Notes under the pieces: model-generated | Databases searched by the model: none | What the model saw: the letters and a program-made list of their open reading frames with translations, nothing else | What the model was told of the DNA's origin: nothing | Shown: positions 1 through 8,104 of the stretch, one piece after another | How positions within the stretch are numbered: the first letter of the stretch is position 1 | How the letters are laid out: the number at the start of each line of letters is the position of its first letter | NCBI GenBank assembly: GCA_902522865.1 | Contig: CABYXC010000004.1 | Span: 37,855-101,854 of the forward strand | Reading direction: 5' to 3' | From: an uncultured Alphaproteobacteria bacterium | Lineage (GTDB): Bacteria; Pseudomonadota; Alphaproteobacteria; HIMB59; GCA-002718135 | Length of the DNA: 64,000 nucleotides | Made by a program: the position numbers and the translations under genes

Positions 1-1468
1 CATCCTTCATATTATCATAATCTGATAATACAACTACTGCCGCTGAACCTAAAAAACATCCGGCATCCATTAATTCTTTCGATCCATAATCAAGCGGAAT
101 ATCATTCATAGTAGCAGGTAGAATACCGCCAGATGCACCTCCCGGAAGATATCCTTTAAAAGTATGTCCATCTGCCATACCATCACAATACTCATCAATT
201 AATTGTTGAATTGTTATACCGGCTGGGGCAACTTTTACTCCTGGGTTCTTTACTCTTCCAGATACTGAAAAACTATGAAAACCCTTATTTCCATTGGAAC
301 CCTTTTTAGCAAACCACTTTGGTCCTTTTTCAATTATATCTCTTACCCAAAAAAGAGTTTCTAAATTATTTGTTAAAGTAGGACATCCAAATAAACCAAT
401 TTCAGCTACATAAGGTGGTCTATGCCTTGGCAATCCTCTCTTACCTTCAATACTTTCTATCATTGCTGACTCTTCTCCACAAATATAAGCTCCCGCACCT
501 CTTCTTACGATGAAAAAGTCTTTTGGAATTATTTCTTCATCTTCCATTTTATTTATTTCATCAAGTAAAATTTTTATAACTGCTGGATACTCATCTCTCA
601 TATAAATGTAAACTTTTTGAGCATTTATAAAATAGGAAGCAATTAAAGCTCCTTCTAAAAATCTATGTGGATCACTCTCTAAATATGACCTATCTTTAAA
701 TGTTCCTGGCTCACCTTCATCACCATTAACAGCAACATATTTTTTACCATTGTAATTTGAAACAATTTCCCATTTTTTTCCTGTAGGAAATCCAGCGCCA
801 CCCTTACCTTTCAATCCGCTTTCATTTAAAGAATCCAAAACTTCTTTTTTTGAGATAACACAATTTTTTATTTTGTTCGCAATTTCATATCCGCCTTTTT
901 TTTTATAAGAAGATAAATTTATATAATCTGGAATGAAGGGGTCAAAATTTTTTTCATCAATTGTTTTTTTTACTTTATCAAAGTTAGCCACATCAACATA
1001 ATTTTTTCCTACGCAAACAGTAGGAGCAACATTGCATCTTCCCATGCATGGCCCAGGTACGACTTTTATATTTTTATTTTCTAATTTTTTTATATCTTGA
1101 AGTAATTTGTGTGCGCCAAATAATTCACAAGTTAAGCTTTCACAAACCCTTACAACATTCACTGGGTTATAATCTTTACTATCTTTAACTATATTAAAGT
1201 GAGCATAAAAAGTTGCAACTTCATAAATTTCAGAAAGTGGTAAGTTAATAATAGTTGATAAAGCTACTAGATGTTTATCGTACAAAACACCAAATTTATC
1301 ATGTAATATATGCAAATATTCTATTAATTCATCTCGCTTAAATATTATCCCTGAAAACAATTTAGAAACTTCATCTAAATATTTATCTTCGACTTGTCTT
1401 CCTTTTGGAGTCCAACGTCTTTTCTTCTTTTTTAAAGAAGTTTCTGTTTGAGAAACAAATTTATCCAT
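1..1468 (-). CDS. fdhB: NAD-dependent formate dehydrogenase beta subunit, NuoE-NuoF fusion (partial, 3' end outside window)
   Basis: The reading frame is open from an ATG at 1468 to the window edge (489 codons). Residues about 30-170 form a NuoE-like thioredoxin-fold domain with the [2Fe-2S] ligand pattern Cys109-x4-Cys114 and Cys141-x3-Cys145. Residues about 215-489 are NuoF-like: GKGGAGFPTG (221-230) for FMN/NADH, GDEGEPGTFKDR (249-260) and CGEESAMIESIEGKRG (330-345). The C-terminal [4Fe-4S] cysteines fall outside the window. This fusion is the layout of the beta subunit of the tungsten-containing FDH1 of Methylorubrum extorquens, which passes electrons from formate to NAD+. A NuoEF-type hydrogenase diaphorase or complex I subunit is the alternative, but fdhD, mobA, mobB and moeA next door favour FDH. 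The catalytic alpha subunit should follow to the left. Confidence 0.9.
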   Translation of the reverse strand, partial: MDKFVSQTETSLKKKKRRWTPKGRQVEDKYLDEVSKLFSGIIFKRDELIEYLHILHDKFGVLYDKHLVALSTIINLPLSEIYEVATFYAHFNIVKDSKDYNPVNVVRVCESLTCELFGAHKLLQDIKKLENKNIKVVPGPCMGRCNVAPTVCVGKNYVDVANFDKVKKTIDEKNFDPFIPDYINLSSYKKKGGYEIANKIKNCVISKKEVLDSLNESGLKGKGGAGFPTGKKWEIVSNYNGKKYVAVNGDEGEPGTFKDRSYLESDPHRFLEGALIASYFINAQKVYIYMRDEYPAVIKILLDEINKMEDEEIIPKDFFIVRRGAGAYICGEESAMIESIEGKRGLPRHRPPYVAEIGLFGCPTLTNNLETLFWVRDIIEKGPKWFAKKGSNGNKGFHSFSVSGRVKNPGVKVAPAGITIQQLIDEYCDGMADGHTFKGYLPGGASGGILPATMNDIPLDYGSKELMDAGCFLGSAAVVVLSDYDNMKD

Positions 1469-1508
1469 TTCAATTAATATTATACTATATATTAAGTATC
1501 AGAAAACT

Positions 1509-1760
1509 ATGAAAGATTCAGTTGAAAATGAAGAATTAGTTCTTGATACTAGTGGTACAGAATGTCCTATACCAGTGCTCAAGGCTAGAAAACTTGCATC
1601 AGAATTAAACAAAGATACAATTATTAAAATTATTGCAACTGATCCTTTGGCTAAAGCAGACTTTGAACATTATTGTGATCAGTCTAACTATGAATATTTA
1701 AGTTGTGAAAAAATAAAAGATAAAATCGTAATTCGTTATAGATTTAAAATTAAAAATTAA
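1509..1760 (+). CDS. tusA: TusA-family sulfur carrier protein
   Basis: An 83-residue protein with the TusA signature Cys19-Pro-Ile-Pro22 followed by VLKARK, a beta-alpha-beta-alpha-beta fold length and no membrane segment. TusA-type proteins carry a persulfide on that cysteine and hand it to partners in tRNA thiolation, Mo/W-cofactor sulfuration or sulfur oxidation. It is divergent from the formate dehydrogenase gene across only 40 bases, and its stop overlaps the end of the convergent moeA by 4 bases. The setting next to fdhD suggests that it feeds sulfur to formate dehydrogenase maturation rather than to tRNA. That role is inference; the family call is firm. Confidence 0.85.
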   Translation: MKDSVENEELVLDTSGTECPIPVLKARKLASELNKDTIIKIIATDPLAKADFEHYCDQSNYEYLSCEKIKDKIVIRYRFKIKN

Positions 1761-2971
1761 AATAGACTTTCATAATTATAAAAATCAAAAATATCTCCTT
1801 TGTTTACTTGAGAAACATTTTCATCAATTTCAATTATACCATCAGAATAGGATATAGAACTAATCATACCAGAACCTTGTTTAGGAAATTTATTTGCAAT
1901 ATTTTTATTATTTATAGTTTCTTTATTTACACGTAACCACTCCATTCTTTTTGTTTTTTTCTTCATAGAAAAATTTGCTGTAATTTTACTTGATGATGGA
2001 AGCTTAAAATTTCCACCAGATAATTTTTCTATTAATGGTCTTACTAACATTGCATATAGTAATTGAACAGAAACTGGATTACCTGGTAAGCAAATTATGT
2101 AGCAATTATTTATTTTACCAACTGCAATTGGTCTTCCTGGTTTTATTGCTGCTCTCCAAAAATATACCTTACCTAATTCAGATAAAACTTTAATTACATG
2201 ATCTTCATCACCAACAGATGCACCACCAGCAGTTATTATTACATTAAATTTTTTTGAAGTATTAAAGATTTTATTTTTAATCGATATAAAATTATCTTTA
2301 AGATTTCCACAATATTTTTTTTCTATAAAATTCTTATCAAGTAAATTATATAAACTATAATAATTTGAATTATTAATTTCAGAATTTTTTAGATTTTTAG
2401 TTGGTTTTCGTAATTCATTACCACTTGTAAAGAAACCAATTTTAATTTTTTTAAATACTTTTATTTTACTAATACCAGTAGCAGCAATTAAATTTATATT
2501 TTGTTGATTTAATTTAGACCCCTTTTCCAATATTTTTTGGTTTTTCTTTATATCTTCACCCTTCAATCTATAATTATCTCCAAATTTTGGAATTTTAATT
2601 AAATGGATTTTATTTCCTTTCTTGAATGTATTTTCCTGCATAACTATAGTTGATGAATTCGTAGGCATTTTTGCGCCAGTAAAGATTCTGACTGCTTCAC
2701 CAGGTTTTACTTTTATATTTTTGTTATCTCCAGCAGCTATTCGTCTATTACAAAAAAAATTTTTTTTTGTTTTTAAATCTGCTTTTAAAATAGCATAACC
2801 GTCTACAGCAGAATTATTAAAAGGAGGTAAATTTATTTTACTTTTTATATTTTCGTAAAGAAATCTATCCTCAGAATTTTCTAAATTAACTTTTTCAGAA
2901 TTAAAAATTATAACCTTTTGTTTTTTAAATAAATTAACAATTTGTTTTTTGGTTAGAGGTGATTTATTCAT
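1757..2971 (-). CDS. moeA: Molybdopterin molybdenumtransferase MoeA
   Basis: This enzyme inserts molybdate (or tungstate) into adenylylated molybdopterin, the last common step of Mo/W cofactor synthesis in the cytoplasm. The 404 residues match the usual length. Visible motifs are PFNNSAVDGY (50-59), IFTGAKMP (96-103), TSGNEL (182-187), ITAGGASVGDEDH near 246-258 and LPGNPVS near 295-301, covering the four MoeA domains. It starts one base inside the end of mobB and ends 4 bases inside tusA on the other strand. It is part of the minus-strand run tupB-like permease, mobB, moeA, so it is probably co-transcribed with the transporter and GTPase genes. Confidence 0.95.
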   Translation of the reverse strand: MNKSPLTKKQIVNLFKKQKVIIFNSEKVNLENSEDRFLYENIKSKINLPPFNNSAVDGYAILKADLKTKKNFFCNRRIAAGDNKNIKVKPGEAVRIFTGAKMPTNSSTIVMQENTFKKGNKIHLIKIPKFGDNYRLKGEDIKKNQKILEKGSKLNQQNINLIAATGISKIKVFKKIKIGFFTSGNELRKPTKNLKNSEINNSNYYSLYNLLDKNFIEKKYCGNLKDNFISIKNKIFNTSKKFNVIITAGGASVGDEDHVIKVLSELGKVYFWRAAIKPGRPIAVGKINNCYIICLPGNPVSVQLLYAMLVRPLIEKLSGGNFKLPSSSKITANFSMKKKTKRMEWLRVNKETINNKNIANKFPKQGSGMISSISYSDGIIEIDENVSQVNKGDIFDFYNYESLF

Positions 2972-3453
2972 TAAAATTCTCTCAAAATAAAATCAACTAT
3001 ATTATCTATTTCGTCGTTCTTAAAAATTTTCAAGTCAGTTTTAAGTTTATTATTTGTAATAATAGCTTTTATATTTTTAATTTGTGTAAATAAGTAATTA
3101 TCATTATCATTTTTAATTATTTCAATTTTTGGGTGATTTTCATTTTTAAACCCTTCCACTATTACAATATCAATTTCTGAAAGTTGATTAATTAATTCAT
3201 CTAATGTTTTTTCTTTTGAATTGTTTAGCTCTGATATTTTAACCCATCGCTTCGATGAACTAACTATTACTTGAGAAGATCCCGCTAATCTATGCTTAAA
3301 GCTATCTGTATTTTCATGATCTATATCAAATTCGTGATGTGCATGTTTAATTGAAGCAACACGAAAATTATTAGAACTAAGTTTATTTATAATTTTAGTT
3401 GCAATAGTCGTTTTCCCTGAATTCTTCCAGCCAACAATTCCTACTATTTTCAT
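2971..3453 (-). CDS. mobB: Molybdopterin-guanine dinucleotide biosynthesis adaptor protein MobB
   Basis: A 160-residue P-loop GTP-binding protein with Walker A GWKNSGKTT at residues 8-16 and the MobB segment SIKHAHHEFDID near 34-45, where the family carries conserved histidines and an aspartate. A later segment, IVIVEGFKNENHPKIEI, is also typical. MobB assists MobA in attaching GMP to the molybdopterin cofactor, although it is dispensable in some bacteria. Its start overlaps the permease gene by 4 bases, indicating translational coupling. The bis-guanine-dinucleotide cofactor it helps make is the form used by formate dehydrogenases of the type encoded at the left edge. Confidence 0.93.
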   Translation of the reverse strand: MKIVGIVGWKNSGKTTIATKIINKLSSNNFRVASIKHAHHEFDIDHENTDSFKHRLAGSSQVIVSSSKRWVKISELNNSKEKTLDELINQLSEIDIVIVEGFKNENHPKIEIIKNDNDNYLFTQIKNIKAIITNNKLKTDLKIFKNDEIDNIVDFILREF

Positions 3454-4142
3454 TTAATAGATCTATTATTTAATAAATATACTAGAGAGTAAATAATTAT
3501 TGTTATTGATATTAAAACTAAACCTAATGCCATAGCGTATTCTAAATTTCCCATTCTAGTTTCTAACGATATAGCAGTTGTCATTACTCTTGTATAATGA
3601 TCAATATTACCACCCACAATCATAACTGCACCAACTTCTGAAATTGCTCTGCCAAAAGCAGATAATAATGTTGTTATTAATAAAAAATAACTATGGTTAA
3701 ATAGAAGTTTAACAGAACCCCAAAAGGGAATATTTAAGGATCTTATCTGATCTTTAAATTCAAACCAATTTTTAGAAAATATCTCATGAGATAATGAAGA
3801 AATTATTGGAAAAATTATTATAGTTTGAGCAATAATCATGGCAGAGGGTGTGTATAGAAGCTGTAAGATACCTAAAGGTCCACCTGATGCAAAAATAAAA
3901 TAAACAATTAAACCAACTACAACTGGAGGAATTCCCATCAATGAGTTTATAATTATTAAGATAATTTTTTTGAAATAAAAATTATAAATTGCAAAATAAT
4001 ACCCCACTATAAACCCTAATAATGATGCAATAATTAAAGCAGTAAAACTTACAAATAATGATAAAAGTATAATGTCCCATAGTTCATTATCTAAAGTAAT
4101 AATTAATAGTATGGAATTTGTGAAAATTTCTAATATGTTCAT
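3450..4142 (-). CDS. tupB: Tungstate/molybdate-type ABC transporter permease (TupB-like), without its partners here
   Basis: A 230-residue inner-membrane protein with about five hydrophobic spans and the ABC permease EAA-loop segment GRAISEVGAVMIVGGNI near residues 165-181, a version typical of TupB and related oxyanion permeases. TupB works with the binding protein TupA and the ATPase TupC to import tungstate. Neither partner is adjacent: mobB lies downstream and the divergent fdhD is 26 bases upstream. The cofactor genes around it support a metal-oxyanion substrate; tungstate is more likely than molybdate given the resemblance to FDH1, but this is inference. The partner genes would have to be elsewhere, perhaps beside the FDH alpha gene. 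Confidence 0.82.
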   Translation of the reverse strand: MNILEIFTNSILLIITLDNELWDIILLSLFVSFTALIIASLLGFIVGYYFAIYNFYFKKIILIIINSLMGIPPVVVGLIVYFIFASGGPLGILQLLYTPSAMIIAQTIIIFPIISSLSHEIFSKNWFEFKDQIRSLNIPFWGSVKLLFNHSYFLLITTLLSAFGRAISEVGAVMIVGGNIDHYTRVMTTAISLETRMGNLEYAMALGLVLISITIIIYSLVYLLNNRSIK

Positions 4143-4168
4143 TTATATTATTAGTTTAATTACAACAT

Positions 4169-4984
4169 ATGGCAAAAAAAGAGAAATATTTAGTCTCACC
4201 TGATATTAATAATAAGTCCTTAATTACAAAACTAAATGGTTTTGATGAGGAAGGAAATAAAATAATTTCTAAAGTTATTAATGAAAAAGCTCTTACAATT
4301 TTTCTTAATAATCAAGAGATAGTAACGCTAATGTCTATTAGTGATCACCCAAAATATCTTGCAGTTGGGTATTTATTAAATCAAAATATGCTTAAGAAAA
4401 ATGACATAATTAGAAAAGTTGAAATTGATAAAGATTTAGGTGTGGTTGTTGTACGAACAAAACGTAAAACAAATTATGAAAACAAATTAAGAAAGAAAAT
4501 AACAACTAGTGGTTGCGCAATAGGTACAGTATTTGGAGATATCTATGCGGAAATAAAAAAATCAAAATTAAAATCCAAAAAGAAAATTAAACATAAATGG
4601 ATTTATGAAATTTCAAAAAAAATTACATTAACACCGAGCTTATATTTAGAAACAGGAGCAATACATGGTTGTGCCATTATTCATAATAATAAACCATTGA
4701 TTTATATGGAAGACGTAGGGAGACATAATGCTGTAGATAAAATTGCTGGTTTTATGTTTTTAAAAAAAATTAGCTCTTCAAATAAAATTTTTTACACTAC
4801 AGGAAGACTAACTAGTGAAATGGTTATTAAAACTATAAAAATGGGTATTCCAATATTAATTTCTAGATCAGGATTCACAGCATGGGGTGTAGAGCTGGCG
4901 AGAGGCTCGAATTTAACACTTATTGGACGAGCAAAAGGAAAAAAATATTTAGCACTTTCTGGAGAACATAGAATTGACCATTAA
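4169..4984 (+). CDS. fdhD: Formate dehydrogenase accessory sulfurtransferase FdhD
   Basis: FdhD carries sulfur from a cysteine desulfurase to the Mo/W-bis-MGD cofactor and is required for active formate dehydrogenase. The 271 residues match the family. The C-terminal half holds TGAIHGCAII, EDVGRHNAVDK, GRLTSEMV and ISRSGFTAWGVELA, all standard. The loop that in E. coli FdhD bears a Cys-x-x-Cys pair reads TTSGCAIGTVFGD (residues 112-124), so only Cys116 is present and the second cysteine is Gly119. ATG start, divergent from the permease gene. It overlaps mobA by 11 bases, so the two are likely translationally coupled. Confidence 0.93.
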   Translation: MAKKEKYLVSPDINNKSLITKLNGFDEEGNKIISKVINEKALTIFLNNQEIVTLMSISDHPKYLAVGYLLNQNMLKKNDIIRKVEIDKDLGVVVVRTKRKTNYENKLRKKITTSGCAIGTVFGDIYAEIKKSKLKSKKKIKHKWIYEISKKITLTPSLYLETGAIHGCAIIHNNKPLIYMEDVGRHNAVDKIAGFMFLKKISSSNKIFYTTGRLTSEMVIKTIKMGIPILISRSGFTAWGVELARGSNLTLIGRAKGKKYLALSGEHRIDH

Positions 4985-5576
4985 TAAGAAAAAAATTTTG
5001 TTTGCGATACTTGCTGGAGGTCAATCAAAAAGATTTGGAGGTGGATTTAAAGCTTTTGCTAAAATAAATGGAATTACAATCTTAGACAAAATAATAAACA
5101 AGCTTAAAAAATATAGTAATGAAATAATAATAAATGCTAATGACTTAAAAAGTTTTAAGAAAATTAATTACCCAATAATAGAAGATAGATTCAAAGGTTT
5201 TGTGGGACCTTTAGCAGGAATTCACACATCAATGTTGTGGGCTAAAGAAAATTACACAAACAAAGAATGGGTTTTTACTGTTCCGAGTGATACTCCATTT
5301 TTACCCGATAATCTTTTCGATAAATTTTTAGAGGCATATGATGAAAATGTAAAAATATTGATTGCAAGATCAAATAGTAGACATCATCCTGTAATAGCAA
5401 TGTGGCATATATCGTTAATAACTAGTTTAGAAAATGAGTTAATATTAAAAAATAGTAAAATTATGTTTTGGGTTAAAAAACACAAATATAAATTTGTTGA
5501 ATTCGACAAAAGCCAAGAAAAAAATTTTTTCAATGTTAATACTCAAGAAGAATGGAATACTGCAAAAAATATCTAA
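4974..5576 (+). CDS. mobA: Molybdenum cofactor guanylyltransferase MobA
   Basis: MobA uses GTP to turn molybdopterin into the guanine dinucleotide form. The 200 residues begin with the nucleotidyltransferase signature LAGGQSKRFGGGFK (about 13-26) with its GTP-binding glycines and Arg/Lys, and carry the metal-binding VPSDTPFLP segment near 103-111. The start is a TTG at 4974, inside the end of fdhD; no ATG lies between it and the essential LAGGQS motif, so the non-ATG start is well supported. It closes the plus-strand fdhD-mobA pair. Confidence 0.92.
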   Translation: MTINKKKILFAILAGGQSKRFGGGFKAFAKINGITILDKIINKLKKYSNEIIINANDLKSFKKINYPIIEDRFKGFVGPLAGIHTSMLWAKENYTNKEWVFTVPSDTPFLPDNLFDKFLEAYDENVKILIARSNSRHHPVIAMWHISLITSLENELILKNSKIMFWVKKHKYKFVEFDKSQEKNFFNVNTQEEWNTAKNI

Positions 5577-5627
5577 ATTTGATATAAATATGTAAAAAAT
5601 ATTTTTTTTGTATAAAGAATATTTTAA

Positions 5628-6722
5628 ATGGTAAGCTCAATATATAAAATATTTCCAGGAATTATATTTTGTTTTGTAATTGCTTATTCAGGCATATACC
5701 TAAGTGATTTTATTGGAAAAGAAATTTTAAATTTAAATAAAAGTCCAATATCACCAATAATGCTATCAATAATATTTGGTCTTTTGATAGGAAATATATT
5801 TCATATTAATAATTTTTTATTAGAAGGAATTAAGTTTTCTTTAAAATTTATTCTAAGATTAGGAATAATATGTCTTGGTATTAGACTAGGTCTTTTAGAT
5901 ATTTTTAAAGTTGGAATAGTTGGAATACCTCTAATTGTTGCTTGTATTATTATATCAATCTTGGTTGTAAATTATTTATGCAAGTTATTAAATGTTTCTT
6001 CAAAAATGGGATCATTAATTGCAGTTGGAACAAGTATTTGCGGAGCATCTGCAATTGTAGCAACTAGTCCTGCAATTAATGCTGATAAAGAGGAAGTTGC
6101 TTATGCCATAGCTAATATTACAATATTTGGAATAATTGCAATGTTCCTCTATCCATTTATGGCATATTATCTTTTCAGTGGAGATGAGTTAGCATCAGGA
6201 CTATTTCTTGGAACTTCAATACATGAAACTGCTCAAGTTGCTGGGGCTGGATTGATATATGCGGAACAATTCAATTCACCAAAAACTATGGATATAGCGA
6301 CAATTACAAAATTAGTAAGAAATGTTAGTATGATAATCGTCATTCCTACAATAAGCTATATGTATCTAAGAAATAATATTGGTGAAAATAATAGCAAACC
6401 ATCAATAATATCTATGTTTCCAATTTTCATAATTGGTTTTATTCTTATGGGTCTTATAAGATCAATTGGAGATTATGGGATTCAAAATAGTAATTTAGCT
6501 TTTGAAATATTAACCAATAATAACTGGCAATTAATCATCAATATTATTAAATCTATCGCCGAGTATTCTTTAGCAATAGCAATGGCAGCTGTTGGCATAA
6601 GTACAAATTTAGTTTCTTTAAAAAGCTTAGGCATAAGACCATTTTATGTTGGTTTTTCTGCAGCTTGTTGTGTTGGAATTGTAAGTTATATCGGAATCAT
6701 AGTACTAAATAATTTTATTTAA
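5628..6722 (+). CDS. YeiH-family (UPF0324) putative sulfate/anion exporter
   Basis: A 364-residue multi-spanning inner-membrane protein of the YeiH/PSE (putative sulfate exporter) family. Characteristic features are the repeated glycine-rich helices, LGIICLGIRLGL near residues 76-87, VGTSICGASAIVATSPAI near 128-145 and GTSIHETAQVAGAG near 188-201. Family function rests mainly on the association of some members with taurine and sulfur-compound catabolism; the substrate is not proven. It stands alone with about 50-60 bases on each side, between mobA and a TauE-like exporter gene, which suggests a role in moving sulfur oxyanions. Substrate uncertain. Confidence 0.85.
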   Translation: MVSSIYKIFPGIIFCFVIAYSGIYLSDFIGKEILNLNKSPISPIMLSIIFGLLIGNIFHINNFLLEGIKFSLKFILRLGIICLGIRLGLLDIFKVGIVGIPLIVACIIISILVVNYLCKLLNVSSKMGSLIAVGTSICGASAIVATSPAINADKEEVAYAIANITIFGIIAMFLYPFMAYYLFSGDELASGLFLGTSIHETAQVAGAGLIYAEQFNSPKTMDIATITKLVRNVSMIIVIPTISYMYLRNNIGENNSKPSIISMFPIFIIGFILMGLIRSIGDYGIQNSNLAFEILTNNNWQLIINIIKSIAEYSLAIAMAAVGISTNLVSLKSLGIRPFYVGFSAACCVGIVSYIGIIVLNNFI

Positions 6723-6785
6723 TTTTCTAAAATAAATATAATTTGTACTTATTAAGTAATAATTATATAAAATTCATAAAAAAGT

Positions 6786-7700
6786 ATGTCAATTTACCTT
6801 CCAATAGCTGAAATGAACGTCAATATTTTTCTTATTATCTTTATTGGTATGAGTATAGGGATACTTTCAGGAATTTTTGGTGTTGGTGGTGGATTTTTAA
6901 TAACACCACTATTAATTTTTTTAGGGATACCTCCAGTTGTAGCTGTTGGTTCTGAAGCTCCTCACGTTTTAGCAACTTCAGTTTCAGGTTTTATTGCTCA
7001 CTGGAGAAAAAGAAATGTTGATATAAAGATGGGTATATTCCTTTTAATAGGAGGTTTAATTGGCTCCACAGTTGGTGTAAATATTTTCAGTTATCTAAAA
7101 AACTTTGGACAAATAGATTTAGTTATTCAGTTATTATTTCTTTTCTTTTTAGGTTTTATTGGTTTTAGTATGGCTTTTGAAAGCGCAAGAACTACAATAA
7201 AACACTATAGAGCAAGAAACACTAAAAGAACAAAACTGCATCAACATTCTTGGTTTCACGGACTTCCATTCAAAGTTCGCTTTCATAGATCAAAACTTTA
7301 TATAAGTGCGATACCACCTGTACTAATAGGGTTCGCAGTTGGAGTAATGTCGGCAATGATGGGAGTTGGAGGAGGATTTATAATGATACCTGCAATGGTA
7401 TATATACTTGGAATGCCGACAAGTATAGTAGTTGGGACATCTTTATTTCAAATCATTTTTGTTACTGCTAATGCAACATTCTTTCAATCCTACATAAATT
7501 ATAATGTAGATATTGTGTTGTCTGCACTGATGATATTTGGAGGAGTAATTGGTGCACAAATTGGTGTAATTTTTGGATCTAAATTAAAAGCAGAATATTT
7601 GAGAGGTATTTTGGCTATATTAGTATTGGGTGTCTGTGGTAAAATTTTTACAGATCTAGTTTTAAGACCTAATGATTTATTTTCATTGGTAATGATATGA
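6786..7700 (+). CDS. TauE/SafE (TSUP) family sulfite/organosulfonate exporter
   Basis: A 304-residue inner-membrane transporter with two homologous halves, each opening with a glycine-rich motif: GIFGVGGGFLITPLLIFLG (about 30-48) and AMMGVGGGFIMIPAMV (about 189-204). TSUP proteins such as TauE and SafE export sulfite or sulfonates made during catabolism; others import sulfate. A hydrophilic loop near residues 130-170 separates the halves. It starts an overlapping run of four genes with the small membrane protein, the Alph_Pro_TM protein and the Usp-like protein, an arrangement seen in other alphaproteobacteria. Sulfite as substrate is an inference. Confidence 0.88.
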   Translation: MSIYLPIAEMNVNIFLIIFIGMSIGILSGIFGVGGGFLITPLLIFLGIPPVVAVGSEAPHVLATSVSGFIAHWRKRNVDIKMGIFLLIGGLIGSTVGVNIFSYLKNFGQIDLVIQLLFLFFLGFIGFSMAFESARTTIKHYRARNTKRTKLHQHSWFHGLPFKVRFHRSKLYISAIPPVLIGFAVGVMSAMMGVGGGFIMIPAMVYILGMPTSIVVGTSLFQIIFVTANATFFQSYINYNVDIVLSALMIFGGVIGAQIGVIFGSKLKAEYLRGILAILVLGVCGKIFTDLVLRPNDLFSLVMI

Positions 7701-8104
7701 TATCAATATTTAATTTTTCAATTAATCTATTGATCGTAGTTTGTCTCTTCATATATTTTATTTTTACAACCATTGGTTTTAATCTGGAGAATATTGAATA
7801 TTTTTTAATTCTAATAATTGTTATAAATTCATTTAACAAAATTTATATTTGGTCAAATTTCAGAGTATTTATTAAAAAAGATCTTAATAAAATTTTTAAA
7901 GACATATTATTTAATGATTCATTTGCAAAACTAAGTATAGTTATTTTATCCACTGTAATTCCAATTTATATGCTTATGCAAAAAGATATATTAGTGATTG
8001 ATATATTGATTGAGAAAGCATCTTTTTTATTAGTATCAATTTTTGCATTAATTGGATTTTATTTAGAATTTTATATTTTAGAAGTGACAAAAATAGATGA
8101 TTAA
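7697..8104 (+). CDS. Small integral membrane protein, unknown
   Basis: A 135-residue, very hydrophobic protein with about four predicted membrane spans (roughly residues 5-27, 31-50, 73-92 and 104-128). I do not recognise a family. It overlaps the TauE-like gene by 4 bases and the following gene by 8, so it is translated as part of the same operon and may be a partner of that transporter. There are no conserved charged or cysteine motifs that would hint at a catalytic role. Confidence 0.7.
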   Translation: MISIFNFSINLLIVVCLFIYFIFTTIGFNLENIEYFLILIIVINSFNKIYIWSNFRVFIKKDLNKIFKDILFNDSFAKLSIVILSTVIPIYMLMQKDILVIDILIEKASFLLVSIFALIGFYLEFYILEVTKIDD

